Of a stretch of DNA of 64,000 nucleotides, positions 55,626-64,000 are shown in pieces. The position numbers and the translations under genes were made by a program. The notes beneath the pieces are model-generated. The model did not search any database, was not told where the DNA came from, and saw nothing but the letters and a program-made list of their open reading frames with translations. Position 1 is the first letter of the stretch, and the number at the start of each line of letters is the position of its first letter. Source of the stretch: Glaciimonas sp. (GTDB taxonomy: Bacteria > Pseudomonadota > Gammaproteobacteria > Burkholderiales > Burkholderiaceae_D); assembly GCA_012927585.1 (NCBI GenBank), contig JABBOY010000003.1, forward strand, positions 343,734 to 407,733. Direction: 5' to 3'.

Positions 55626-56483
55626 TCAGGCCAGCCAGCGTTTGCGCCGGCGGTAAAATTTCATGTCGCGAAAACTGGTGCGCCCGGCACCGGAGACGCC
55701 GAGATAAAATTCTTTCACATCTTCATTGGTAGCCAGATCGCTGGCTTTGCCTTCCATCACCACGCGACCGTTTTCCAGGATGTAGCCGAAGTCGGCGTAG
55801 CGCAACGCCACCATGGTGTTTTGTTCGGCCAGCAGGAAAGATACGTTTTCCTTGTTGTTAAGGTCTTTGACGATTTCAAAAACCTCTTCGACAATCTGCG
55901 GCGCAAGGCCCATGGACGGCTCGTCCAGAAGTACCATCGAAGGATTGGCCATCAGCGCGCGTCCAATTGCGCACATCTGCTGCTCACCTCCTGAGGTGTA
56001 CGCTGCCTGCGAAGTGCGACGGGTTTTCAGGCGCGGAAAGTAGTTATAGACCTTTTCCAGGTTGGCGCTGACCTCGCCCTTACTTTTGCGGGTGTAGGCA
56101 CCGGTGAGCAGGTTTTCTTCTATAGTCAGATGGGCAAAACAATGCCGGCCTTCCAGTACCTGCACCACGCCGCGCAGCACCAGGTCGGCAGGCGACAGGT
56201 TTTCAATGCGCTCCCCGCGTAGTTCGATGGAGCCTTTGGTTACCTCGCCGCGTTCGCCCTCCAATAAGTTGGAGACTGCGCGCAGTGCGGTTGTTTTTCC
56301 GGCACCGTTACCGCCAAGGAGGGCGACGATACGGCCTTGCGGAACTCGGAACGAAACGCCCTTTAGTACCAGAATTACGTGGTTATAAATAACTTCTATA
56401 CCGTTGACTTCAAGCAGCGCAGTTTCTGCTTTTGAAGTCGAGGGTGTGGCAGTTTCGACAGACGTGGTTGGAGAAATCAGCAT
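55626..56483 (-). CDS. livF: Branched-chain-type ABC transporter ATP-binding protein (LivF type)
   Basis: A 285-residue ATPase. Walker A LLGGNGAGKTTALRAV, signature TSGGEQQMCAIGRAL, Walker B MVLLDEPSMGLAP, and H-loop region VSFLLAEQNTMVALR (Gln-Asn in place of the usual His, as in LivF). A Ser/Thr-rich N-terminal extension of ~20 residues and a basic C-terminal tail (RRRKRWLA) are extra. AAGGAG precedes ATG 56483. Confidence 0.9.
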   Translation of the reverse strand: MLISPTTSVETATPSTSKAETALLEVNGIEVIYNHVILVLKGVSFRVPQGRIVALLGGNGAGKTTALRAVSNLLEGERGEVTKGSIELRGERIENLSPADLVLRGVVQVLEGRHCFAHLTIEENLLTGAYTRKSKGEVSANLEKVYNYFPRLKTRRTSQAAYTSGGEQQMCAIGRALMANPSMVLLDEPSMGLAPQIVEEVFEIVKDLNNKENVSFLLAEQNTMVALRYADFGYILENGRVVMEGKASDLATNEDVKEFYLGVSGAGRTSFRDMKFYRRRKRWLA

Positions 56484-56568
56484 CGTGGGCTCCTTGGCCG
56501 CAAGGGTATTATTTCGCTTCGCCGTACAGTGAACTGCAAGGCGCAAGACCTAACCGGCCTAACCCGTG

Positions 56569-56608
56569 CTGGCCCTGTCAAGCTTTTTAGGGTATGACAG
56601 GGCCAGCC
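56569..56608 (-). terminator. 13-bp hairpin between substrate-binding protein gene and livF
   Basis: GCTGGCCCTGTCA (56569-56581) pairs with TGACAGGGCCAGC (56596-56608). It lies 5 bp after the binding-protein stop codon. There is no T-tract. Such hairpins often protect the 3' end of binding-protein mRNA or cut downstream expression, giving more binding protein than ATPase. Confidence 0.65.
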
Positions 56609-56613
56609 TGGTT

Positions 56614-57933
56614 TCAGCAAGCGCGGGGTTTGAGGTTCTTTTCCTTGGCGTACTTGTCAGCCATTTCTTTGACCAGGGGATCAATGATGGTCTTGTCGGA
56701 TTGGTACCAAGTCGGCTGGATGTCCCACTTGGAACCATTCCACTGAACGATTCGCGCCCAGTCCGAGCCCATGTGATTGGCGCAAGACGTTTTCACAGGA
56801 CGCATAATTTCACCAAAGCCAAGGGCCTTAAGCCGAGCGGCGGTCAAGTCAAGGTTTTCGTAACCCCAGCGAACTTGCTCAGAAGTGAGGGCTTTGCCTT
56901 TTCCATATTTTTCTTGTGCTGCGCGAATGGCTTCGACTTGCAGCATGGAGATCATCATGCCCCGCGTGTGGGCCAGAACGCCGACCTCGCCGAAGCTCGA
57001 TGCCGTCCCTTGATTTTTGTCGTAAACAAATTTCTTCAGGTCGTCGTGCACCTTGTCTTTGGCAGCACTGTTGTGGATGGTGATGGCGTTATAACCCTTG
57101 GCTCCCATGCCAATATCTTTCACGTCATGGTCTGATCCTGCCCACCAAATGGCGTAGATTTTTTCCCGTGGGTAGCCGCTGGCCTGCGCTTCACGGATGC
57201 CTGCCGGGGTCATGACGCCGGCACTCCAGAACAGTACATAGTCGGGCTTTTGCTGACGAATCTGAAGCCATGTTGATTTTTGCTCTACGCCCGGTGGCGT
57301 GACGGGAAAGAGCGACAGTTGAAAGCCATCCTTAGCGGCCCGCTTCTGCAGCAACAGAATAGGCTCCTTGCCGTAAGGTGAGTCGTGGTAAACCAGCGCG
57401 ATTTTTTTACCTTTGAGGCTACCTTTCTCTTTTTTAAGAATGTCCTGGATCATCACATCCGCAGCGGTCCAGTAAGTTCCAAGCAGCGGAAAGTTCCACT
57501 CGAACACATTGCCGTCAACCGATTGAGATAAACCATAGCCCATGGTCTCGACGCTGACTTTGTCGGCAAACGCTTTATCGGTAACGGCAAACGTAATGCC
57601 GGTTGACTGCGGATCAAAACCGGAGGCGCCCGTGCCCTTGTTCTTCAACCGCTCATAGCATTCAACTCCCTTTGCGGCATCGTAGGCGGTCTCGCACTCT
57701 TCATAGGTGAGCTTGACACCATTCACGCCGCCGTCGCGCGCGTTGATCAACTTCAAATAATCCTGTTTGCCGTCAGCCCAAGGAATGCCCAATGGCGCAA
57801 ACTGCCCCGTTCGGTACACCAGCAACGGAATGAACTGCTCGGCTGCCTGGGCCTGAGCCGGGGCCGCACTGATCAGGCTGGCGAGGCCCGTTGCGACAGC
57901 TACTGCGGTGAACGCCAAAGTCTTGAGTTTCAT
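56614..57933 (-). CDS. ABC transporter substrate-binding protein (LivK/Peripla_BP_6 type)
   Basis: A 439-residue periplasmic protein. Signal peptide MKLKTLAFTAVAVATGLASLISAAPAQAQA; body with two-lobed Leu/Ile/Val-binding fold (LPLLVYRTGQFAPLGIPWADGKQDYLK-like start, GKKIALVYHDSPYGKEPILLLQKRAAKDGFQLSLFPVTPPG). It is longer than classic LivK (~370) and belongs to a branch linked with acyl-CoA ligases. GGAG precedes ATG 57933. The ligand could be an organic acid rather than an amino acid; that is an inference from the cluster. Confidence 0.88.
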   Translation of the reverse strand: MKLKTLAFTAVAVATGLASLISAAPAQAQAAEQFIPLLVYRTGQFAPLGIPWADGKQDYLKLINARDGGVNGVKLTYEECETAYDAAKGVECYERLKNKGTGASGFDPQSTGITFAVTDKAFADKVSVETMGYGLSQSVDGNVFEWNFPLLGTYWTAADVMIQDILKKEKGSLKGKKIALVYHDSPYGKEPILLLQKRAAKDGFQLSLFPVTPPGVEQKSTWLQIRQQKPDYVLFWSAGVMTPAGIREAQASGYPREKIYAIWWAGSDHDVKDIGMGAKGYNAITIHNSAAKDKVHDDLKKFVYDKNQGTASSFGEVGVLAHTRGMMISMLQVEAIRAAQEKYGKGKALTSEQVRWGYENLDLTAARLKALGFGEIMRPVKTSCANHMGSDWARIVQWNGSKWDIQPTWYQSDKTIIDPLVKEMADKYAKEKNLKPRAC

Positions 57934-58024
57934 GTTTTTCTCCGGTTGTAAAGCACTTGCGGTGCGTGATTGGAACGACTCAACAATGTTTTGCGCTCTG
58001 CGGCGCTTCGATAGGAAAGAATAT

Positions 58025-59089
58025 TCAATGGGGAAACGGCCAGAGACGTAATTTCTGACGCGCCGTGAGCCATAGTCGTGCCAGGCCATGCGGTTCCACG
58101 ATCAGGAAGAAAACGATCAAAGCACCAAAAATCATGTGCTCAAGATGAGATGCCGTAGCCGTGGACAAAGGCAACCCGAGCCAGTGCGGAACCTGATTCA
58201 AAAACAGCGGGAGCAATACGATGAAAGCCGCCCCGAAAAAGCTGCCGACGATGGAGCCTAGACCCCCAATAATCACCATGAACAACAGCTGGAATGATTT
58301 GTCGATTCCAAATGCAGCCGGCTCCCAGGCGCCCAAGTGAACAAAGCCCCAAAGAGCGCCTGCAATACCGACAATGAATGAACTGACCGCAAAGGCCGAA
58401 AGCTTGGCGTACACCGGGCGGATGCCGATGACGGCGGCAGCGACATCCATGTCGCGCATGGCCATCCATTTACGGCCGATTGCGCCACGCACCAGGTTCT
58501 TCGCGAGGAGGCCAATCACCACCACGATAGACAGGCAAAGGAGATATTTCTGCACGGGAGTGTCGACAGACAGACCAAAGACCTCAAGCGAACCGACGCT
58601 GACCGAGCCTGACGAAGAGTTATTGGTGACCCAGGCAATGCGGTTGGTGAACCAATCAATGAAAAACTGCGCAGCTAAGGTTGCTACCGCGAGGTAAAGG
58701 CCGCGAATACGCAGACTGGGCAGTCCAAACAATACACCGGCCAGCGCCGCACACAGTCCGCCGCCGATCAGCGACAACAAGAGCGGCATGCCGTCAATGC
58801 GTACTTGCAAGTTAAACGCGGCGTAAGCCCCGACCGCCATGAAGGCGCCCGTCCCTAGCGAGATTTGCCCGCAGTAACCCACCAACAGGTTCAGTCCGAT
58901 GGCCGCCAGAGAAAGAATCAGAAAAGGGATGAAAATCGCTCGAAACGCATAGTCGCTGGCCAGCAGCGGCAGCCCAATGTACGCGATGGCAAGCAAGCCA
59001 AGTATCGCCACGCGATCTTGCAAAATCGGGAAAATCTGCAGGTCCGCCTTGTAGCTACTTTTGAACTGGCCGTTTTCTCGGTAAAACAT
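58025..59089 (-). CDS. livM: Branched-chain-type ABC transporter permease (LivM type)
   Basis: A 354-residue permease with about nine membrane segments. The LivM signature GLYLAVATLAAQFFIDWF and cytoplasmic coupling motif KWMAMRDMDVAAAVIGI(R)P are present, as is GGLGSIVGSFFGAAFIVLLP. A ~25-residue N-terminal tail precedes the first helix. It lies between livH and the binding protein gene. Confidence 0.92.
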   Translation of the reverse strand: MFYRENGQFKSSYKADLQIFPILQDRVAILGLLAIAYIGLPLLASDYAFRAIFIPFLILSLAAIGLNLLVGYCGQISLGTGAFMAVGAYAAFNLQVRIDGMPLLLSLIGGGLCAALAGVLFGLPSLRIRGLYLAVATLAAQFFIDWFTNRIAWVTNNSSSGSVSVGSLEVFGLSVDTPVQKYLLCLSIVVVIGLLAKNLVRGAIGRKWMAMRDMDVAAAVIGIRPVYAKLSAFAVSSFIVGIAGALWGFVHLGAWEPAAFGIDKSFQLLFMVIIGGLGSIVGSFFGAAFIVLLPLFLNQVPHWLGLPLSTATASHLEHMIFGALIVFFLIVEPHGLARLWLTARQKLRLWPFPH

Positions 59090-59110
59090 GGTTGTATCTC
59101 CGTCGCAGCG

Positions 59111-60040
59111 TTAAACGCGGTCAATAATTTTGTCGCCGAACAGACCCTGAGGCCGGACCAGCAGAAAGGCCAAGGCCAAGACATAGGCAAACCAGTTTTC
59201 GATGCCCCCCCCGACGAGGGGCCCGAGGTAAATCTCGGACAGTTTTTCTCCTACTCCGATGATCAGGCCGCCCAAAATAGCGCCCGGTACCGACGTAAGG
59301 CCACCCAGAATCACGACTGGAAACGCCTTCAGTGCCACCAGCGAAATCGAGAACTGAACGCCTAGCTTGGAGCCCCAGATCACTCCGGCCACTAGTGCGA
59401 CGATGCCGCCGAGAGACCAGACAACGACCCAGATTCGAGATAACGGAATGCCGATCGATTGCGCCGCCTGATGGTCATCCGCTACCGCCCGCAATGCGCG
59501 ACCGATTTTAGTTTTTTGAAAAAACAGTATCAGCACGGTGACCAGCAGGAGCACGATACCGGAGGCATAAAGGTCTTCCTTGCTTAGTAGCAGGCCGCCG
59601 TCGAACAGGTTTTCCAGCACGATCATCGGGTCTTTCGGCATGCCGACATCGATTTTGTAGGTTGCACTACCGAAGAGCAACTGACCGGCACCGTCCATGA
59701 AGTAGCTGATGCCGAGCGTCGCCATCAGTAGCGTGATGCCGTCCTGGTTGACGAGCTTGCGCAAGGCCAGCCGCTCAATCAACCACGCCACGGCAATCAT
59801 GATAACGACCGCAATCATGAAAGCCAGCACGTTGGTGAGCAGCATGTTGTTGAAGCCCAGCCACCCAGGAATCCATTCCGAGAAGCGCGCCATAGCCAGG
59901 GCTGCAAACAGAACCATCGCGCCCTGCGCAAAATTGAAGACACCCGAAGCCTTGAATATCAGCACAAAGCCGATCGCCACCAGCGCGTAAAGCATGCCGG
60001 CCATCAGACCGCCAAAAAAAGTTTCGAGGAAAAAGCCCAT
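59111..60040 (-). CDS. livH: Branched-chain-type ABC transporter permease (LivH type)
   Basis: A 309-residue permease with eight or so membrane helices. GLMAGMLYALVAIGFVLIFKASGVFNFAQGAMVLF is the LivH start, GRALRAVADDHQAAQSIGIPLSRI the coupling loop, and VVILGGLTSVPGAILGGLIIGVGEKL the C-terminal signature. 10 bp after livG; spacing suggests one operon. Confidence 0.93.
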   Translation of the reverse strand: MGFFLETFFGGLMAGMLYALVAIGFVLIFKASGVFNFAQGAMVLFAALAMARFSEWIPGWLGFNNMLLTNVLAFMIAVVIMIAVAWLIERLALRKLVNQDGITLLMATLGISYFMDGAGQLLFGSATYKIDVGMPKDPMIVLENLFDGGLLLSKEDLYASGIVLLLVTVLILFFQKTKIGRALRAVADDHQAAQSIGIPLSRIWVVVWSLGGIVALVAGVIWGSKLGVQFSISLVALKAFPVVILGGLTSVPGAILGGLIIGVGEKLSEIYLGPLVGGGIENWFAYVLALAFLLVRPQGLFGDKIIDRV

Positions 60041-60050
60041 GATGAATCCT

Positions 60051-60863
60051 TTAATGAACGGTGCCGAGGTAAGCCCGGATCACATCTTCGTTGTTGCGAA
60101 CCTCATCCGGTGTGCCATCACCGATTTTTTTGCCGTAGTCCAGCACCACTACGCGGTCCGAAATATCCATCACAACGCCCATGTCGTGTTCAATCAGCAC
60201 GATGGTGGTGCCGAACTGGTCGTTCACGTCCAGGATGAAACGGCACATATCCTGTTTTTCTTCCACGTTCATGCCGGCCATCGGTTCGTCCAGCAGCAAC
60301 ATGCTAGGCTCGGCGGCTAGCGCGCGCGCCAGCTCGACCCGTTTTTGCAAGCCGTAGGGCAAGCGCCCGACCGGCGTCTTGCGGATGTGCTGGATTTCCA
60401 GGAAGTCGATCACTTCCTCGACCTTTTGGCGATGTTCGATTTCTTCTTTCCTGGCAGGCCCAATCCACAGCGCATTAGCCAGAAATCCAGAGCGCATTTT
60501 GGTATTGCGCCCGGTCATGATGTTGTCCAGCACCGACATGCCTTTGAACAGTGCGATATTCTGGAAAGTGCGCGCAATCCCCTGACTCGCGGCCCTGGCC
60601 GGGTCCATCTCGTGACGTCGCTTGCCGTGAAACACAATGTCGCCCAATTGCGGGTGATACACGCCATTAATCACGTTGAGCATCGAACTCTTGCCAGCGC
60701 CGTTAGGGCCGATGATGGCGCGGATTTCGTGCTGCCTGACATCGAAGGAAATATCCGTAAGCGCCTTGACGCCGCCGAACGAGAGTGAAATTCCTTGCAG
60801 GTCGAGGATCACTTCACCGATTTTGCGTCCACCGGCCACGCTAATGTTATTTTCAGTCGTCAT
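60051..60863 (-). CDS. livG: Branched-chain-type ABC transporter ATP-binding protein (LivG type)
   Basis: A 270-residue ATPase. Walker A IIGPNGAGKSSMLNVINGVY, signature-region LPYGLQKRVELARALA, Walker B MLLLDEPMAGMN, H-loop IVLIEHDMGVVMDISDRV, and the LivG-type C-terminal extension (GTPDEVRNNEDVIRAYLG). 24 bp after the acyl-CoA ligase gene. Confidence 0.93.
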   Translation of the reverse strand: MTTENNISVAGGRKIGEVILDLQGISLSFGGVKALTDISFDVRQHEIRAIIGPNGAGKSSMLNVINGVYHPQLGDIVFHGKRRHEMDPARAASQGIARTFQNIALFKGMSVLDNIMTGRNTKMRSGFLANALWIGPARKEEIEHRQKVEEVIDFLEIQHIRKTPVGRLPYGLQKRVELARALAAEPSMLLLDEPMAGMNVEEKQDMCRFILDVNDQFGTTIVLIEHDMGVVMDISDRVVVLDYGKKIGDGTPDEVRNNEDVIRAYLGTVH

Positions 60864-60887
60864 AAATGCTGATGTCCTATCTCTGGT

Positions 60888-62849
60888 TTATGCGGCTTTA
60901 TGGAGCGAAGGGAAGGTCTTGACGTCGCGGATTTGCAGATCGGCGCTGACATTGCCCTGCCGTCCGTCTTCGAATTTCACCAGTGTCTCTATGAACTGGC
61001 TGGATTTGCCGGCATACAAGGCGTCGATTAACACCGCGTATTTTTCGGCGATGAAATTGCGTCGCACCTTGCGGGTACGGGTCAGTTCATCGTCGTCTGG
61101 ATCAAGTTCCTTATGCAGTACCAGAAAGCGGTGTATCTGAGTACCGGACATCATCGCTTCGGTGGCCAGATCGGCATTCACCTTTTCGATGCACTCGTTG
61201 ATCAGGTCGTAGGTTTCCTTCTTGCCGGCCAGATCGGCGTAACCGGAATAGGCAATGCCGCGCCGTTCCAGCCAGTTGCCGACCGCGGCGATATCGACGT
61301 TGATAAAAGCGCACACGGTATCGCGCTGGTTGCCGAAGGCAACCGCTTCCTTGATGAAGGGGAAGAATTTAAGTTTATTTTCGATGTAGTTCGGCGCAAA
61401 AATGTCGCCCTTGTGCATCTTGCCGACATCGGCCGCGCGGTCGATGATTTTTAGGTGGCCGTCGTCGTCGAAAATGCCGGCGTCGCCAGTGTGGAAGTAA
61501 CCTTCCGCATCGATCACCTCGGCGGTGGCGTCCGGGCGCTTGTAGTATTCCTTGAGCATCGCGACCGATTTGACCAGCACTTCACCCTTCTCGGACAGCT
61601 TGACTTCGACCCCTGGCGCCGGCAGGCCGACACTGTCGAATTTGATATTGCCGTCAGGCTGCAAGCAGACATAAGCGCACGTTTCGGTGGCGCCGTACAA
61701 CTGTTTGAGATTGACCCCGATCGAGCGATAAAAACGGAACAAATCGGGGCCGATGGCGGCGCCGGCGGTGTACGCAACCCGTACCCGGCTTAAGCCCAGC
61801 ACGTTTTTCAGCGGGCCGTAAATGCATAGATTGCCCAAAGTGTATTGCAGTCGATCCAGCATGGAAACCGGTTTCCGATCTAGAATATCGGCCCCAACCC
61901 GACGCGCCACTTCCATGAAGTAATGGAACATCCAGCGCTTGATGGCACCGGCGTCTTCCATCCTGATCATGACCGAAGTCAGCATGTTTTCAAACACCCG
62001 CGGCGGCGCAAAATAATAGGTCGGGCCGATTTCGCACAAGTCGTTCAAAACGGTTTCGCTCGATTCCGGGCAATTCACGGTGAAACCGACCACCAGCGTT
62101 TGTGCATAGGAAAACAGATTGTCGCCGACCCATGCCATCGGTAGATAGGACAGGATATCTTCGTCTTCAGTGAGCTTGTCGAACGAGGCTCCGCCAGTCG
62201 CCGCGGCGATCAGCGCCGCATGGGTCTGGCAAACGCCTTTGGGCTTGCCGGTAGTGCCGGAGGTATACAGCATGACGGCAACATCGTCGGACTGGCCGGC
62301 GTTGACGGTATCCATAAAGAAAGTCGGATGGGCGCGATCATAGTCACGGCCCAGCTCTTGCAGCTGGCGGTAAGAGATGAGTTCCGATTGCGCGTAATGG
62401 CGCATGCCGCGCTCGTCTTCGAATGCGATGTGGGCTACGCCCGGATATTGGGCCTTGAGCTCCATGAGCTTATCGACCTGCTCCTGGTCTTCCACTACCG
62501 CGAAGGAAATTTCGGCATTCTCAAGCACATACGCCATATCGGCGGCGGGCGCATCCTGGTACAGCGGCACCGCAATTCCGCCCAGGCATTGGGCGGCAAT
62601 CATTGCCCAGTACAAGCGAGGCCGGTTGTCGCCGACAATCGCCAGGTGCATGCCGCGTTGAAAGCCTTGCGCTGCCAAGCCGCAGGCCAGCGCACGCACT
62701 TCTTCATTGACCTGGAGCCAGCTCCAGGTTTGCCAAATGCCCAGGTCTTTTTCCCGGTAAGCTGGTCTGCCTGGACGCGTTTGTGCATGCTGCAGCAATA
62801 GCCGGGGAAAAGTAAGTCCCCCCGGACTCTGTTTTGTCTCCACCATCAT
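60888..62849 (-). CDS. AMP-dependent acyl-CoA synthetase, long form (~650 aa)
   Basis: A 653-residue adenylate-forming enzyme. P-loop MLYTSGTTGKPKGVCQTH, core motif LYGATETCAYVCLQP, hinge EGYFHTGDAGIFDDDGHLKIIDRAADVGK. The long form (~650) resembles bacterial homologues of long-chain acyl-CoA synthetases. It heads the operon with LivGHM, so it probably activates the transported acid on entry. Substrate not predictable. Confidence 0.87.
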   Translation of the reverse strand: MMVETKQSPGGLTFPRLLLQHAQTRPGRPAYREKDLGIWQTWSWLQVNEEVRALACGLAAQGFQRGMHLAIVGDNRPRLYWAMIAAQCLGGIAVPLYQDAPAADMAYVLENAEISFAVVEDQEQVDKLMELKAQYPGVAHIAFEDERGMRHYAQSELISYRQLQELGRDYDRAHPTFFMDTVNAGQSDDVAVMLYTSGTTGKPKGVCQTHAALIAAATGGASFDKLTEDEDILSYLPMAWVGDNLFSYAQTLVVGFTVNCPESSETVLNDLCEIGPTYYFAPPRVFENMLTSVMIRMEDAGAIKRWMFHYFMEVARRVGADILDRKPVSMLDRLQYTLGNLCIYGPLKNVLGLSRVRVAYTAGAAIGPDLFRFYRSIGVNLKQLYGATETCAYVCLQPDGNIKFDSVGLPAPGVEVKLSEKGEVLVKSVAMLKEYYKRPDATAEVIDAEGYFHTGDAGIFDDDGHLKIIDRAADVGKMHKGDIFAPNYIENKLKFFPFIKEAVAFGNQRDTVCAFINVDIAAVGNWLERRGIAYSGYADLAGKKETYDLINECIEKVNADLATEAMMSGTQIHRFLVLHKELDPDDDELTRTRKVRRNFIAEKYAVLIDALYAGKSSQFIETLVKFEDGRQGNVSADLQIRDVKTFPSLHKAA

Positions 62850-63032
62850 CCAACCTCTTATGTGTATTGCGGCTGCCAGTTTCAGACAGCACGCTTACGT
62901 TGGTCTTACAGTGTCCGTTACTTCAATGCACCGTGTATTTATGGGATGATAGTAAGCCGCTTGATACAGTGCTGCTGTCATTTCAAGGACAATGTAGTGA
63001 CAATTTAGCGACTTTCGATATTGCGACGCACC

Positions 63033-63722
63033 ATGACAATTCCCCGTTCCAGCTTATTAGATGCGCTGCGCCAGACTATATGGGCGCAATGTTTAACCCC
63101 GCTGCAGATGCAGCATGTCGAAGCTAACATTGTCGAACATCAGGTCCCGGCCGGCGGTTACGTCTGCCACAGAGGCGAAAAAGTCGAAGTCTGGACCGGC
63201 GTCATTGATGGCCTGGTCAAAATCAACAACCTGTCCCTAAACGGTAAATCGGTGACGTTTACCGGCGTACCTACCGGCGGCTGGTTCGGCGAAGGCTCGC
63301 TGCTCAAGGATGAGCGACGCAAATATGACGTCATGGCTTTGCGCGACAGCAGGATTGCACGCATGCCCGGCAGCACGTTCCGCTGGCTGCTCGATCACAG
63401 CTTGCCATTTACTCAGTTCTTGCTGATGCAGCTCAACGAGCGACTCGGACAATTCATCGCCACCGTCGAATACGACCGCTTGCTCGATGTCGACGCGCGC
63501 GTGGCGCGCTGTCTGGCCAGCATGTTTAATCCGCACCTGTATCCGGGCAGCGCCAGCCATTTGCAAATTTCGCAGGAGGAAATCGGCTACTTGTCCGGCA
63601 CCTCCCGCCAGCGCGCCAACCAGGCGCTGCAAGTATTGGAAAAAGCCGGCTTGTTGCGGGTCGATTACGGCGGCATCCAGATCATCGACGTGGATGGCTT
63701 GCGAACCTTCCATGAATCGTAA
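63033..63722 (+). CDS. Crp/Fnr-family transcription regulator
   Basis: A 229-residue regulator. The N-terminal cyclic-nucleotide-like barrel spans ~15-130 (VEHQVPAGGYVCHRGEKVEVWTGVIDGLVKI, GGWFGEGSLLKDERRKYDVMAL); the C-terminal winged helix (LQISQEEIGYLSGTSRQRANQALQVLEKAGLLRVDYGGIQIID) binds DNA. No N-terminal FNR-type cysteine cluster. ATG 63033 is preferred over TTG 63021. It is divergent from the acyl-CoA ligase/Liv operon and probably controls it. Confidence 0.88.
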   Translation: MTIPRSSLLDALRQTIWAQCLTPLQMQHVEANIVEHQVPAGGYVCHRGEKVEVWTGVIDGLVKINNLSLNGKSVTFTGVPTGGWFGEGSLLKDERRKYDVMALRDSRIARMPGSTFRWLLDHSLPFTQFLLMQLNERLGQFIATVEYDRLLDVDARVARCLASMFNPHLYPGSASHLQISQEEIGYLSGTSRQRANQALQVLEKAGLLRVDYGGIQIIDVDGLRTFHES

Positions 63723-64000
63723 CAAGCCAACCTCCTGCGTATTAGGTCAGGACTATTTAATCCTCTCCTCATTTGCGGGAGCGGGCCGTAGCAAATTCCC
63801 GGCCGCATTAGCGGCAATCCCATCAAAACAGAGCCTTGATTTATCCCACCTTGCGCATTGCAAGCACCCACATTCAGCGTGTTAAATGGCAAAAAATAAT
63901 TACGCGTATTGATATGTGGCAATATTCGCTTGCCTAAATGTCTACGCCCACGCTAAAATACATTCTTGACACACATGCAATATTTAACAGAGTATATTTT
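63723..64000. other. Window-end intergenic region
   Basis: No gene is evident. The last 12 bases (AGAGTATATTTT) resemble the left end of repeat copy D (GAGTATATTTAATAT), so another copy of the dispersed repeat may begin here and continue beyond the window. Confidence 0.3.

Overview
The window looks like the chromosome of a Burkholderiales betaproteobacterium, most probably Oxalobacteraceae (Herminiimonas/Janthinobacterium/Collimonas-like). This rests on the ftsK-lolA and rarA-serS blocks, the thrS-infC-rpmI-rplT-pheS-pheT-ihfA-merR order, fused isobutyryl-CoA mutase IcmF, a Liv-type ABC cluster with acyl-CoA ligases, and the REP-like palindromes. No phage, plasmid backbone, rRNA operon, intact insertion sequence or CRISPR array is visible. 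All calls come from reading the sequence; no database search was possible.

Layout. 1-0.9 kb: an XRE regulator and a Gly/Met-rich secreted protein. 1.0-3.7 kb: serS and rarA (minus). 3.8-12.3 kb: a segment lying between rarA and lolA, which are neighbours in most relatives. It holds a DUF2288 gene, a cobalamin-binding MerR regulator with the light-sensor motif W-x9-EH, and a divergent six-gene operon for membrane-lipid modification (FAD oxidoreductase, DUF1365, CFA-synthase-like enzyme, DUF3833 lipoprotein, SDR, NTF2-like), then a GT14 glycosyltransferase and a membrane-protein remnant. 12.4-17.3 kb: lolA, ftsK, divergent trxB, and an Smr protein. 17.6-28.7 kb: small conserved hypotheticals, nitronate monooxygenase, a chemoreceptor, a CheY-like protein, a DctP remnant, a methyltransferase, dbpA, a ParA ATPase, a Tim44-domain protein, tag and aroG.

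29.1-32.8 kb: a deacetylase and a Pat-like acetyltransferase/acyl-CoA synthetase in one operon, a possible protein-acetylation eraser/writer pair. 32.8-36.8 kb: an unusual pseudouridine synthase, small proteins, a glycine-zipper lipoprotein and prfC. 37.0-45.1 kb: the translation operon, in which infC appears to start at AUA, with tRNA-Val(GAC) upstream. 45.4-50 kb: a YXWGQ-type protein and icmF, which carries an in-frame palindromic repeat in a linker and an 18-bp palindrome in its promoter region. 50-51.3 kb: REP-like palindromes, a broken DUF4160 gene with its DUF2442 partner, and vapBC. 51.5-63.7 kb: fadD, hpt, then a minus-strand cluster (acyl-CoA ligase, LivGHM, substrate-binding protein, LivF, PaaK-like protein) with a divergent Crp/Fnr regulator.

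The most unusual element is a dispersed AT-rich repeat of about 80 bp, seen in seven intergenic copies (4.1, 10.8, 17.4, 25.8, 28.9, 46.1 and 53.2 kb). Its conserved core is ATGCGG...ATACTCC, and it mostly lies just downstream of stop codons.
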